Shown here piece after piece: positions 40,457-50,014 of a DNA stretch of 64,000 nt (positions within the stretch are counted from its first letter, which is position 1; each line of letters begins with the position of its first letter). Origin of the DNA: Alphaproteobacteria bacterium (lineage in GTDB: Bacteria; Pseudomonadota; Alphaproteobacteria; Paracaedibacterales; VGCI01); NCBI GenBank assembly GCA_016869075.1, contig VGEY01000006.1, positions 1-64,000 on the forward strand, in the 5' to 3' direction. The position numbers and the translations under genes are program-made. Under the pieces are notes generated by a model. That model made no database searches and had not been told where the DNA came from. It worked only from the letters and a program-made list of their open reading frames with translations.

Positions 40457-41599
40457 TTGTCGCTAGATCCCATCATTTTAACTCAAGATTTATTGAAATG
40501 CCCAAGTGTTACACCTCATGAAGCAGGAACAATGGCTATTGTTTCAGAATTCTTGACAAAGTTGGGCTTTACCGTTGAACGATTTGATTCTGGTGCCGTG
40601 AGCAATCTTTACGCACGCAACGGCTCTGCTTCTCCGCATCTTTGTTTTGTTGGGCATACAGATGTTGTTCCAACAGGAGAGTTGTCTGCTTGGACCAAAA
40701 ATCCTTATGCTGCAGAGATTTTCGACCAAAAACTTTATGGACGTGGTGTTGTGGATATGAAGGGTGCGATAGGGGCTTATTTGGCCGCAATTGGACGATA
40801 TCTTCAAACAAAACCTTCATTAAAGGGATCTCTAAGTATTCTTTTAACAAGTGATGAAGAAGGTCCTGCGGTTGATGGAATACGTTATGTCGTTGAAAGG
40901 TTCAAAGAGCGTGGAGAGAAAATTGACGCTTGTCTGATCGGAGAACCCACAAATACCACCTCAGTTGGCGATACCATCAAAATAGGCAGGCGAGGGAGCT
41001 TAAATGCAACGATTACAGTGAATGGAAAAGCTGGGCATGTAGCATACCCTCATTTAGCAAAGAACCCTATTCCATACCTTTTAAATTATTTGCACTCCCT
41101 TCTTTTAATACCCCTTGATACTGGGATGGGGTATTTTGATTCTTCTCACCTTGAAGTTACGTCTCTTGATGTGGGAAATCCAACAACAAATGTCATTCCT
41201 ATGCAAGCATCCGCAAAGTTTAATATTCGCTTTAACCCATTGCATTCGTTTCAATCCTTAACAGAATATCTGCATGATAAGGCACGGTTGGCAAACCTTA
41301 ACCAAGAGGGTGTTAATTATACCTTGAAAATTGGGGGAAGTGGGGATGCATTTATATGTGAAGATAAAGCTTTACAAAACCTTGTGTTGGAATCTGTTTC
41401 GAAAATAACGGGATGTGTACCTGTTTTAAGCACGAGTGGGGGCACATCAGATGGGCGGTTTTTAAAAGATATTTGTTCTGTCATTGAGTTTGGTTTGACG
41501 AACACAACGGCTCATCAAATAGATGAACATATTAAAGTTGATGAGATTCATCGATTATCAGCAGTTTATCAGCACATCATTGAACAATTTTTTGTTTAA
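40457..41599 (+). CDS. dapE: Succinyl-diaminopimelate desuccinylase DapE
   Basis: DapE hydrolyses N-succinyl-LL-diaminopimelate in the lysine/meso-DAP pathway, so it serves cell-wall synthesis. I choose the TTG at 40457 (LDPIILTQDLLKCPSVTP; 380 residues), because AAGG lies 8 bases before it and the result matches the usual DapE start; an in-frame TTG at 40421 would add 12 residues. Zinc ligands are visible in LCFVGHTDVVP, GVVDMKGA and TSDEEGPAVDG, and the dimerisation lid domain follows (GRRGSLNATITVNGKAGHVAYP). STSGGTSDGRF near the end is typical. Confidence 0.94.
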   Translation: MSLDPIILTQDLLKCPSVTPHEAGTMAIVSEFLTKLGFTVERFDSGAVSNLYARNGSASPHLCFVGHTDVVPTGELSAWTKNPYAAEIFDQKLYGRGVVDMKGAIGAYLAAIGRYLQTKPSLKGSLSILLTSDEEGPAVDGIRYVVERFKERGEKIDACLIGEPTNTTSVGDTIKIGRRGSLNATITVNGKAGHVAYPHLAKNPIPYLLNYLHSLLLIPLDTGMGYFDSSHLEVTSLDVGNPTTNVIPMQASAKFNIRFNPLHSFQSLTEYLHDKARLANLNQEGVNYTLKIGGSGDAFICEDKALQNLVLESVSKITGCVPVLSTSGGTSDGRFLKDICSVIEFGLTNTTAHQIDEHIKVDEIHRLSAVYQHIIEQFFV

Positions 41600-41762
41600 T
41601 TTAAGTTAGTTCTTAATGAATTTTTATCTTTAATAAATTTTTATCCACAAATTGGCGATAATATCCAAAGGACCAAGAATATTCTCAAATGTATTGTTGG
41701 GAGCATATCTGTGGAATGAATTGATAGTGCTCATTAAATTTAAGTAGATATACGGTAAAAAA

Positions 41763-42353
41763 ATGATAAAGAAGTTTATTTATAAAGTAATTTTTAGCCT
41801 CATTCTGGGCAGCCTTGCCATCGATGCTGCCGAGGATATTATATTAGAAGGTTCTGATTCCTATGAAAGCGTCCTTAATTTATTTTCATTTCAAAAAGAG
41901 GATGAGCCAGATAAAAGGAGTGAGGATAAAATGTTTGACACTGATCATTTCAGATGCGTTCCTAAAGATCTTAAGCCTGAAGCAGTACAAATGGCTATTC
42001 AAAAGTTACAGGAACATCCAGGTACTAAAGTTTTTCTTACGAAAGAACGTATTTGGCAATTAAATGTTTCAAAAATTAAACCAAGAAGAGCATTAGGCGC
42101 TTTTAAAAAATTAAATCGCTATAAGGATGCAGGGATTACGCCGGCCATAGAAATTCGATTTTATCCCTATATTCATTTAGAAAAAGATAAAATCACTTTT
42201 CATTATCTGATAGAACCAACAAAATTAGCGGACAAAGGAGTATATTTTGCTGAAGAATCTGCAAGATGGAAAATTTTCATGTATATATTGCATTTTGAAA
42301 CGACAATCTCACAGCCTGTTTTAGGGAAATTGTTACCCCAAAATGTTTCGTAA
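41763..42353 (+). CDS. Small secreted protein of unknown function
   Basis: A 196-residue protein with an N-terminal Sec signal peptide (KKFIYKVIFSLILGSLAIDA, cleavage near DAA-ED). The mature part has a Glu/Asp/Lys-rich stretch (about 45-60) and a mixed alpha/beta region with VPKDLKPEAVQMAIQKLQEHPGT split over two helices, but no recognisable domain or catalytic motif. No strong ribosome binding site is seen. It is convergent with the DUF374 acyltransferase gene. Confidence 0.5.
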   Translation: MIKKFIYKVIFSLILGSLAIDAAEDIILEGSDSYESVLNLFSFQKEDEPDKRSEDKMFDTDHFRCVPKDLKPEAVQMAIQKLQEHPGTKVFLTKERIWQLNVSKIKPRRALGAFKKLNRYKDAGITPAIEIRFYPYIHLEKDKITFHYLIEPTKLADKGVYFAEESARWKIFMYILHFETTISQPVLGKLLPQNVS

Positions 42354-42364
42354 ATAAAATCTAC

Positions 42365-43051
42365 TTATTTTATGGTTAATCCAACTTTATGGTCGGCTTT
42401 ATTTTGGAGGTTGGTTAACCTAGTTTCCAGATGAAGACGCGTTGCTTCCATATCCGATTCCTCTCCACTAGAGGGAGGCGGAATCGGACGCCCCCATTCA
42501 AAAATACCACGACTGAAGGGAAGGGCTAAATGAAAGCGGTCCCAAGTGCTAAGGCGTACACGTCGTGAGGTGGAAAAAGTAATGGGTATCATATCCACGT
42601 TGGCAAGCTTGGCTAAGGTAATAACGCCAAGGCTTGCAATTTGATGGGGGCCACGTGGTCCATCGGGTGTTATCCCAATGGTTTCTCCAGCACGTAAAGC
42701 CTTTATTAATTCTCTTAAAGCTTGAGTTCCCCCTTTTTGTGTAGAACCAGCAATGGAGTTAATGCCAAAATAAGCGACAGTTTTACCAATGAGTTGCCCA
42801 TCTCGATGGGCAGAAAGAAGCATTCGAAAAGGATAGTTTTTCCATGTCCAAGCACACGCAAGCATTCCTAAACGACCGTGCCAAAAGCAGACAATAAAGG
42901 GTTTTTGTGCTTTAATATAAGATTCAGGAATTTCCTGACCGTATGATTCCCACTTGCTCGTGAAGAAAACCAGGCGAATGTATTGAGCAGCAAGAAATGC
43001 AAAGATTCGGTATATAAATTCTGACTTTAAAAGATTACGAGCCCACCGCAT
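42365..43051 (-). CDS. DUF374 lysophospholipid acyltransferase-like protein
   Basis: The 228-residue protein matches the DUF374 family of LPLAT-like acyltransferases: one N-terminal hydrophobic segment, VCFWHGRLGMLA (in place of the H-x4-D of classic acyltransferases), LLSAHRDGQLIGKT, GSTQKGGTQALREL and IGITPDGPRGP. Members usually lie beside msbA or waaA and are thought to act on lipid A or a related glycolipid. The ATG at 43051 is chosen because it begins MRWARN four bases after the msbA stop; in-frame starts further upstream would overlap msbA. Operon with msbA. Confidence 0.85.
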   Translation of the reverse strand: MRWARNLLKSEFIYRIFAFLAAQYIRLVFFTSKWESYGQEIPESYIKAQKPFIVCFWHGRLGMLACAWTWKNYPFRMLLSAHRDGQLIGKTVAYFGINSIAGSTQKGGTQALRELIKALRAGETIGITPDGPRGPHQIASLGVITLAKLANVDMIPITFSTSRRVRLSTWDRFHLALPFSRGIFEWGRPIPPPSSGEESDMEATRLHLETRLTNLQNKADHKVGLTIK

Positions 43052-43055
43052 AATA

Positions 43056-44840
43056 TTAAGCTGCTTCAGAGGTTGGTAAAGTAGATTGGGCTTGCCATAG
43101 GCTGGCGTATATGCCTTTCTTTTCCAACAAGGTTTGATGATTTCCACTTTCCACAATTTTACCGTCATTGAGAACGTAAATTTTATGGGCTTCGACAACA
43201 GTTGATAAGCGGTGGGCTACCATCAAGGTTGTGCGCCCTTCCATTAATATTTTGAGGGCGGCTTGAACTTGGCGCTCTGAATCCGTATCAAGGGCAGAGG
43301 TTGCCTCATCAAGTAAAAGAATTGGGGCATTTTTAAGCATGGCACGCGCGATTGCAATACGTTGTCGTTGGCCTCCAGATAATTTGACACCATTTTCACC
43401 AATCATCGTATCATAGCCATTGGGAAGTGCTTTTATAAAGTCATGAGCGGCAGCAGCTTCTGCAGCTTCAATGATAGCAGCTTCAGACGTATTAAAGGAA
43501 CCGTAGGCAATATTCTCACGAATGGTGGTATCAAATAACATGATTTCTTGACTGACGAGAGCAATTTGTTGACGTAAAGAGGAGAGGGTGACATCTCGAA
43601 TATCAATTTCATCAATTAAAATTTTTCCCTTTTGAATATCGTAAAATCGAGGAATGAGGTTTATAATTGTTGATTTTCCTGCCCCACTGGCGCCAACAAG
43701 TGCAATGGATTGTGACTTTTTGATTTTAAGATTAATTCCGTTGAGAGCGACCTTTCCATCCGCATACGTAAAGCAGACATCTTGAAATTCTATATTACCC
43801 TTAATGGTTGGTAGGGATGTTGCTTGGGGGTTATTTTTAATTGTGGCTGGTGTATCAAGAATCGTGAAGACACGTGCTGCGGCTGCTAATCCTTCTTGTA
43901 TATTTGCGTTCATATTGCTCAAACGTTTTAAAGGTTCGTAAATTAATAACAAAGCACCGATAAAAGAAATAAATTCCCCCGTTGTTCGTGCATGGTGCAT
44001 AACTTGCCATCCGCCGTAGGCAATGACAATGACAATAGCAATTCCTCCGAGACTTTCAATGATAGGATGAGAAGCAGAGCGTACGCGGCTTGATTTATAT
44101 ACAAGGGCAAAAATGCGATCAATCATTGTATGAGCGCGCTTTGCTTCATATTCCTCAGTTCTATAGGCTTTGATCACTCGAATTCCTTGAAAAACTTGTG
44201 TGAGGCGAGCCGTAAAAGTAGCCAATTCTTCTTGGGTGTTGTTTGCAACTTTTCGCATTCGTTGTCCAATGCGAAAAATGGGAAAGATTGCCAATGGAAA
44301 GATAAAGAAAGCGATACACGCTAATGTCCAATCTCTATAGAACATAAGGGAAATAAGAAAAAGTAAAGTAAAAGAGTCCTTGCCGATCCCTACCAGAGTT
44401 GTGGCAACGGCATTGCGCATTTGATTAATATCGTTCGTAAAACGAGAGAGGAGATCGCCAGAAGATATCCCATGAAAATAAGCCAAGTCTAATTGCATAA
44501 GGTGACTAAACAAGCGATTTTGCAAATCTGAGATGATCCGCTGTCCAACATAAGTCATGATCACAGCTTCTCCAAAGGAGGTAGCACCCTTTATAACAAA
44601 TGCCAAAAGAATTCCTGCACACACCATCATGAGCAATTGAGGTGTTCCATTGGTAAAAACATCATCAAAGACAGGCTGGAGTAAATAGGGGAGGGCAGAA
44701 GTTGACAAGGCAGCTAAAACCATTAAGACAATGGCAATGGCAAAGTACCGCCCATAGGGGCGAATATGTTCCGAAAAAATACGCCTTCCTAACTCATGGC
44801 TTTTAGAACGGGGTGTGACAAGAGAAGTTATAGTATTCAT
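43056..44840 (-). CDS. msbA: Lipid A export ABC transporter, MsbA-like
   Basis: This 594-residue half-transporter has six TM segments (about 30-310) and an ABC ATPase: Walker A ALVGASGAGKSTIINLIPRF, Q-loop LVSQEIMLFD, signature VKLSGGQRQRIAIARAM and Walker B ILLLDEATSALD, with H-loop MVAHRLSTV. The pairing with a DUF374 acyltransferase fits MsbA, which flips lipid A-core across the inner membrane, though multidrug exporters of the same family look alike. It is divergent from the cobalamin riboswitch-btuB unit. Confidence 0.9.
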   Translation of the reverse strand: MNTITSLVTPRSKSHELGRRIFSEHIRPYGRYFAIAIVLMVLAALSTSALPYLLQPVFDDVFTNGTPQLLMMVCAGILLAFVIKGATSFGEAVIMTYVGQRIISDLQNRLFSHLMQLDLAYFHGISSGDLLSRFTNDINQMRNAVATTLVGIGKDSFTLLFLISLMFYRDWTLACIAFFIFPLAIFPIFRIGQRMRKVANNTQEELATFTARLTQVFQGIRVIKAYRTEEYEAKRAHTMIDRIFALVYKSSRVRSASHPIIESLGGIAIVIVIAYGGWQVMHHARTTGEFISFIGALLLIYEPLKRLSNMNANIQEGLAAAARVFTILDTPATIKNNPQATSLPTIKGNIEFQDVCFTYADGKVALNGINLKIKKSQSIALVGASGAGKSTIINLIPRFYDIQKGKILIDEIDIRDVTLSSLRQQIALVSQEIMLFDTTIRENIAYGSFNTSEAAIIEAAEAAAAHDFIKALPNGYDTMIGENGVKLSGGQRQRIAIARAMLKNAPILLLDEATSALDTDSERQVQAALKILMEGRTTLMVAHRLSTVVEAHKIYVLNDGKIVESGNHQTLLEKKGIYASLWQAQSTLPTSEAA

Positions 44841-44982
44841 ATTTTCTTTGATACCCCATATGGAGGGTAAATTTCTATAAAAATCAGCAATAGAAGCCGA
44901 ATTTCAGTGTATTTTAGGGTAGGAAAAAAAGTAAAAATGTACTCTTGACACAAGGTGGATATCCAGAGCAATTTTATACCCG

Positions 44983-45178
44983 ACTGTCGGTTTTGGTGAA
45001 AACCAAATAAAAAGGGAACACGGGATTTCTCATCAGATTGAGCCGTGGCTGCCCCCGCAACTGTGAATGGTGAGTTTAATGACAATCCTTTGTAAGAAGG
45101 ATAAAAGAAGCCACTGGGAAACTGGGAAGGCAAATCATTAGACAGCGACCCATGAGCCAGGAGACCTGCCGATGGAAT
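44983..45178 (+). ncRNA. Cobalamin (B12) riboswitch
   Basis: The region carries the cobalamin riboswitch core in order: a hairpin near GGTTTTGGTGAAAACC, AAAAGGGAACACGGG, GCCGTGGCTGCCCCCGCAACTGT (B12 box upstream half, about 45042-45064), GCCACTGGGAAACTGGGAAGGC and the conserved GAGCCAGGAGACCTGCC at about 45154-45170. A long stem can form just after it (GCATCAC at 45180 with GTGATGC at 45235), perhaps part of the expression platform. It precedes a TonB-dependent receptor by about 100 bases and should repress it when cobalamin is bound. TTGACA at 44945-44950 is a likely -35, but no clear -10 is seen at the usual distance. Confidence 0.95.
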
Positions 45179-45274
45179 CGCATCACTTTTCCATGGGGCG
45201 GGGCGCTTCTTGTGGAACGGGATAACCGCTTGTGGTGATGCACATCAAACACTAAGCGGAGGTCTCATACTCTT

Positions 45275-47137
45275 ATGCGTATACTATTTACTGTTCCTAT
45301 GATTGCTTTAATGTCCCCACTCCTGGCTGTTCAATCTTCTCAACAGGTTGCTCGGTTACCAAAAATTATTGTTAAGGCGACAGAATTATCTCTTCCCCCT
45401 GCTTTAAAAGGAGCTGATATTACGCGCATTGATGAACAAGACTTAGAACAGCAACAAGCAGTGACCCTTGTGGAGGCTTTGCGCCGTGTTCCAGGTGCTT
45501 ATCTCACCCAAGATGGAGGAATAGGCCAGAAAGCAACACTCTCTTTAAGAGGAGCTGCTTCGGGCCAAACAGCAGTGATTCTGGATGGCATGCATATTAA
45601 TGATGTGAGTGCAGATAATGGAGCGGTAGATCTTGCGCCGTGGTTGGTGGATGATATCGCTAACATCGATGTCATTCGTGGGCCTTTCAGCAGTATGTAT
45701 GGTTCAGATGCAATAGGAGGTGTCGTTGTTCTGAATACAAAGAAGGGGATGGGGCCAACCAAAGCATTTGGGAAAGCTGAAGGGGGGGCTTATGGGACCT
45801 ATCAAGAGGTTTTAGGTGTTTCTGGTCAAAAAAATTTATGGAATTATCAAATGATGGCTTCAAGACTCCACTCTAATGGATCTCCGGTGACGCCTGATCG
45901 CTTTCGTGGGTTGCTGATTGGTAAACCCGATGATCCCTTGCATCAAGAAAATATTTCCGCACGTTTTGGAGGAGGAGATGATTCTTCCAATATTACATTA
46001 TTTACGCGGTATTTGACGCGTCGACTTGGATACCGTGGGTGGATGCGGGAGCCTTGGCGCCAGGATATGTTGGAAACGTTTAATCGGCTTCAAGGACATC
46101 TTGAAAGTTCTGATGGAAAATGGGTGCACGATGGGGGGATAGGTTATTATTTGAGTAATCGGGAAAATGAAAATCCTTCTGCTCAGAAAGATGGCATTAA
46201 TAAGGGGAATCAAACTCAGGCAGATTGGCGACAAACGATCATTATTAACGAAACGCTCCAAGCACAAACTCTTGCAGAAATTGCACACGATCAGTTTTTT
46301 ACGCATAGTCTAAATAGCCCTGCAAATAAAGCACGGTCAAACAGAGGAGCAGTCGGAGGAGCACTTGCGTTTAAAGCAACAAAGTCATTTACTTTTTCTA
46401 CGGCCTTGCGGGTGGATAAAGTTCAAAGAAGTTCTGTAGCACCCACCTATCGGATTGGGGGCGAATATGATTTTTATAACATTATTTTTAAGGGGGGAAT
46501 CGGGACAGGTTTTAAGGCCCCCACCCTAGCGCAACGGTTTTATAAAAGTCCATTTTTTACGGGAAATCTTGATTTAAAACCGGAGAAAAGTCTCGGGTGG
46601 GATATTGGTTTTGAGCGTTCTTTTTTTACTGAGAGGGTAAATTTAGGTTTGACCCTTTTCCAGAACCGGATTCGAGATATGATTGCGAGGGGAAATAGGA
46701 CAAATATCAATCTCAATAGAGTGCGCACCCAAGGATTTGAAGCCATCCTAAAAATTCAAATGAATCCTGATTGGCGTCTTGAGGTGGCACACACCTTTAC
46801 CCAAGCATGGGATACACGAACAGGATTAAAGATCATTCGCTACCCACCCAACAAAACAACGGCCCAAGTGGTTGGACAGGTAACCCCGGACTGGCAAGTG
46901 AGTGGTAATGCGCTTTATGTGAGTCAACAATTTGATACGGATTTTCGCAGCACGCCCTATCGGAGAGTAAATATGCCTGGGTACGTCATTCTTGGTGCAG
47001 AAACGTCTTATCAATTGACTCATCAATGGCAAGTTTATGGGCGTGGCGAAAACTTACTGAATCACCGTTATGAAAATCCTTCGGATTATCAACAATCGGG
47101 ATTTGGTTTGTATGTGGGAGTACGCGCAAAATGCTAA
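45275..47137 (+). CDS. btuB: TonB-dependent cobalamin receptor, BtuB-like
   Basis: The 620-residue protein starts with a signal peptide (about 1-18), a TonB box region and a plug domain (VTLVEALRRVPGAYLTQDGG; SLRGAASGQTAVILDG; IDVIRGPFSSMYGSDAIGGVV), then a 22-strand-type beta barrel ending with an aromatic-rich strand (FGLYVGVRAKC, with an unusual final Cys). The upstream cobalamin riboswitch identifies the substrate as vitamin B12 or a related corrinoid. GGAGG lies 12 bases before the ATG. The tonB gene overlaps its 3' end by 7 bases. Confidence 0.93.
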   Translation: MRILFTVPMIALMSPLLAVQSSQQVARLPKIIVKATELSLPPALKGADITRIDEQDLEQQQAVTLVEALRRVPGAYLTQDGGIGQKATLSLRGAASGQTAVILDGMHINDVSADNGAVDLAPWLVDDIANIDVIRGPFSSMYGSDAIGGVVVLNTKKGMGPTKAFGKAEGGAYGTYQEVLGVSGQKNLWNYQMMASRLHSNGSPVTPDRFRGLLIGKPDDPLHQENISARFGGGDDSSNITLFTRYLTRRLGYRGWMREPWRQDMLETFNRLQGHLESSDGKWVHDGGIGYYLSNRENENPSAQKDGINKGNQTQADWRQTIIINETLQAQTLAEIAHDQFFTHSLNSPANKARSNRGAVGGALAFKATKSFTFSTALRVDKVQRSSVAPTYRIGGEYDFYNIIFKGGIGTGFKAPTLAQRFYKSPFFTGNLDLKPEKSLGWDIGFERSFFTERVNLGLTLFQNRIRDMIARGNRTNINLNRVRTQGFEAILKIQMNPDWRLEVAHTFTQAWDTRTGLKIIRYPPNKTTAQVVGQVTPDWQVSGNALYVSQQFDTDFRSTPYRRVNMPGYVILGAETSYQLTHQWQVYGRGENLLNHRYENPSDYQQSGFGLYVGVRAKC

Positions 47138-47766
47138 AGCTGAAAGCGCCAACAATATTAGAACGTCTTTGGCTTGGAGGGCTGGTTGCTTTTATTATGC
47201 ATAGTCTTATGATTGCGGCCATTGCGTTGGGAATGAATTATAGAGGAGGAATGAAGAAGCAAATATTTGATCAGAACGATTTTCTCGTAGCAGTCATGTT
47301 TGATGTTGGAGCTCAAAGTGGGGAAGAAGGAGATTCAGTGGAGGGGGCTTTAAGTTCTTTGAGTGAGGGAGCTTCTGACCCTACGCCTATAAAAGCCCCT
47401 GAGGAATCTACATATCTCATACAGAAAAAAACTTCCATTAAATCAGGAAAAAAGACAGCGATTGTGGTGAGCGACGCCCGCTCCCTTTCCTCTTCAACAG
47501 CAGTTTCTATTGAAGCGGCGTCGAGCCCTTCTTTTTCTAATCCGCCGCCTATTTATCCGCTCGAAGCACGGCGCAAAAAGTTGCAAGGAGTGGTGCAAAT
47601 TAAAATATCAGTATCTCCAGAAGGGACAGTAGACACGGCTACCATGGTACCCCCCCGCATAAGCCCGATTTTGGAAAACGCTGCACTTGCTGCTGTGCGT
47701 CAATGGAAATTCAAACCTGGTATCAAAACATTAGAAGTACCCATTGAATTTAAACTTGAGACATAA
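47131..47766 (+). CDS. tonB: TonB energy-transducing protein
   Basis: The 211-residue protein has an N-terminal TM helix (GGLVAFIMHSLMIAAIALGM), a short Ser/Gly/Pro-containing spacer and a C-terminal TonB domain (PPPIYPLEARRKKLQGVVQIKISVSPEGTVD; ALAAVRQWKFKPGIKTLEVPIEFKL). The YP..A....QG.V.......G.V pattern is diagnostic. It is co-transcribed with, and overlaps, btuB, so it is under the B12 riboswitch. No exbB or exbD gene is next to it; TolQ and TolR at 25037-26547 are the only candidates for the motor within the window. Confidence 0.92.
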   Translation: MLKLKAPTILERLWLGGLVAFIMHSLMIAAIALGMNYRGGMKKQIFDQNDFLVAVMFDVGAQSGEEGDSVEGALSSLSEGASDPTPIKAPEESTYLIQKKTSIKSGKKTAIVVSDARSLSSSTAVSIEAASSPSFSNPPPIYPLEARRKKLQGVVQIKISVSPEGTVDTATMVPPRISPILENAALAAVRQWKFKPGIKTLEVPIEFKLET

Positions 47767-47886
47767 AATTGTTGCGGGTTGTGTGTGGCAAAATTAAGCT
47801 AAACTTATTATATGAATGGTTATATAATGCTGCATACAAATAGCATATACATTAGCATTTTAAATTAAGCGATTAGAAGGAACTTT

Positions 47887-48705
47887 ATGAAAAAAATTTT
47901 TACATCTATCTTGGCAGCAATGTCCCTTCATCTTATTTCTTCCTCAAACCTACAAGCAGCCGATTCATTCAAAATTGAATTATCACCTGAGTCAAACCCT
48001 GCGCGCACTCTTTCAACGGCTTTAAGAGATTTAAAAATTCCTATGGACGTTCCGGCGGATATTTATGCTCAAATCTATGATGGTGTGGATGACATTGTGG
48101 CGGTCATGAGTAAAGGTGGTCCTTCCCGTCTTCATTACACCTCCCTAGAAAGTGCGCTTGAGCCGTTAAAAGGACTCGAGGCAAGTCTCATGCTAAAACG
48201 TCTTGAAGAAGTAAAAATGAAACTCGCCGAAGCGACCTCTACACCTTCCCAGCCACAAGAAGAATTAACAGAAGAGGATTTTCGCTCAATTTGTCAGCAA
48301 TTTGTCATTTTATATAAGCAGGTAGATAAGTATTTTAATACACATTCTCTATCGAAGTTAGTAGATTGTTTTTATTTCTTGTCAATGCATGAACAATTTG
48401 AAGATATAATAGATGGAATGTTTGGCACAGGGCCCACTCAAATAAACATGGATAGAAAACGATTGGAACGGCAAGCTCCAAGACATCAAGGGTGGGGAGT
48501 TGTCGTAACTGAACCGGATGAAAAACGTAAAGTTGCAAAAGTTTGGAATAAAAACAAATTTCAAAAATATCTTGATGAGATTAAGACAGAAATTCAATTA
48601 TATTATACTGGCTTTTATGAAGAAAATGAAAAAAGACTAAAAGAGCTAGAGGAAAGATTTAAAAAGCCCCTTGAAGAGGCTTCTGCAAGTAAAGATGGTG
48701 CTTAA
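47887..48705 (+). CDS. Secreted protein of unknown function, paralogous N-terminal domain
   Basis: The 272-residue protein has a signal peptide (KKIFTSILAAMSLHLISSSN, cleavage near LQA-AD). Residues 39-110 match residues about 86-160 of the secreted protein at 9298-10980 without gaps over the first 55 positions: shared TL...L.D..IP..V..D.Y.QIY...DDIV and a later SL...L..LK. The rest is helical and charged (EENEKRLKELEERFKK), with no known domain. AAGGAA lies 6 bases before the ATG. It is convergent with ubiA, with no gap between the stop codons. Confidence 0.6.
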   Translation: MKKIFTSILAAMSLHLISSSNLQAADSFKIELSPESNPARTLSTALRDLKIPMDVPADIYAQIYDGVDDIVAVMSKGGPSRLHYTSLESALEPLKGLEASLMLKRLEEVKMKLAEATSTPSQPQEELTEEDFRSICQQFVILYKQVDKYFNTHSLSKLVDCFYFLSMHEQFEDIIDGMFGTGPTQINMDRKRLERQAPRHQGWGVVVTEPDEKRKVAKVWNKNKFQKYLDEIKTEIQLYYTGFYEENEKRLKELEERFKKPLEEASASKDGA

Positions 48706-49557
48706 TTAGTTTTTTAAGATAAGCAATAAGACCCAAACAAGCCACCCAAGATAAGGATTTGCATTAAAGACCTTCAAGCAAGCTTGGGGGTCTTTAGCAT
48801 TGAGGCGAGAGAGGGGCATGGCTATTCCGAATGCACAGAGGGCTAAGAGTCCATAGTAAAGGGTATTTACGCTGGTGTAATAGCCAACGCCTGCCAACAG
48901 GCCAAACATGAGGCCATAAACTATCAAAAGGGCTTCTTTCACGCGGTTTCCAAAGAGTATGGCAGTTGATTTTACGCCAATTTTGAGGTCATCTTCACGA
49001 TCTTGAAGGGCATAGATGGTGTCATAACCTATGGTCCAAGCAATGCCGGCACCGTAAAGGCAAACCACGGCAGGCCAATTTATTGCTTCATATGGCTGGA
49101 GGGCTACAGCAGCCATAATAATTCCAAAATTAAAGGCAAAGCCAAGGACTAATTGAGGCCAATAAGTGAAGCGCTTCATAAAGGGATATATGCCGAGTAA
49201 ACCAAGTCCAAGCAGGCCTAAAGGCCAGCACCGCTGGGGTAAAAGAAGCAGGATGATAAGTCCACCAAGGCTTTGAATCCCAAAAAAGACTAGTGCTTGA
49301 AAGGTGGAGAGTTCTCCTTTTGCCAAAGGGCGGTTTTGAGTTCGGGTAACCTTGCTATCAATGTTCTTATCAATAAGATCATTGAGCGTGCACCCTGCCC
49401 CGCGCATGAGAATGGCACCTAAAGAAAAAAGCACAAGAAATTTTAGGTTTAGAAATTGATCAGAGGAGGCAAGGGTTATTCCCCACCAACAGGGGAGCAT
49501 CAAAAGCACTATGCCAACAGGCCTGTTAAGTCGACAGAGGCGAATGTAAGCATTCAT
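48706..49557 (-). CDS. ubiA: 4-hydroxybenzoate polyprenyltransferase UbiA
   Basis: UbiA attaches the polyprenyl chain to 4-hydroxybenzoate in ubiquinone synthesis at the inner membrane. The 283-residue protein has about eight TM segments and the two Asp-rich motifs: GCTLNDLIDKNIDSKVTRTQNRPL (NDxxDxxxD) and YDTIYALQDREDDLKIGVKSTA (YAxxDxxxD). AGGATAG before the ATG lies in the end of rpiB, 6 bases upstream. Operon dedA-rpiB-ubiA on the minus strand. Confidence 0.95.
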   Translation of the reverse strand: MNAYIRLCRLNRPVGIVLLMLPCWWGITLASSDQFLNLKFLVLFSLGAILMRGAGCTLNDLIDKNIDSKVTRTQNRPLAKGELSTFQALVFFGIQSLGGLIILLLLPQRCWPLGLLGLGLLGIYPFMKRFTYWPQLVLGFAFNFGIIMAAVALQPYEAINWPAVVCLYGAGIAWTIGYDTIYALQDREDDLKIGVKSTAILFGNRVKEALLIVYGLMFGLLAGVGYYTSVNTLYYGLLALCAFGIAMPLSRLNAKDPQACLKVFNANPYLGWLVWVLLLILKN

Positions 49558-49563
49558 AATAAA

Positions 49564-49998
49564 CTATCCTATTTTTTCAACGCGCTGTGTATGGCGCCCC
49601 CCGCTGAAATGGGCACTCAAAAAGGCCTCTAAACAAGATTTTGCTTGGTCTGCCCCCAGGATACGACCTCCTAAGCAGAGAATATTGGCGTTGTTGTGTT
49701 CTCGAGCCAGGCGTGCTTCCAATTCGGTGTGACATACAGCAGCACGGATTTTTGGATGGCGATTGGCTACCATACTCATTCCTATGCCTGTTCCACACAT
49801 GAGAACACCCAACGAAGCTTGTTGGCTTTTAAGGACTTCGACAACTTTATTTGCAAAGTCCGGGTAATCAACAGATTCTTCCGAAGTTGTTCCGCAATCA
49901 ATAACGGAAAAACCAAGAGAACGGGCGGCTTCCATGAGCTCAAGTTTTAAGGTGAGGCCGGCATGATCACACCCAAAGGCAAGGATTTTGTCTGACAT
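49564..49998 (-). CDS. rpiB: Ribose-5-phosphate isomerase B
   Basis: RpiB interconverts ribose-5-phosphate and ribulose-5-phosphate. The 144-residue protein shows AFGCDHAGLTLK (Asp and His of the active site), the segment TTSEESVDYPDFA, and the catalytic GVLMCGTGIGMSMVANRHPKIRAAVC with the active-site Cys and Thr, then ARLAREHNNANILCLGGR. Length and motifs are standard for the LacAB/RpiB family. It lies between dedA and ubiA. Confidence 0.95.
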   Translation of the reverse strand: MSDKILAFGCDHAGLTLKLELMEAARSLGFSVIDCGTTSEESVDYPDFANKVVEVLKSQQASLGVLMCGTGIGMSMVANRHPKIRAAVCHTELEARLAREHNNANILCLGGRILGADQAKSCLEAFLSAHFSGGRHTQRVEKIG

Positions 49999-50014
49999 GA
50001 TTCCCTTTTCTCAC

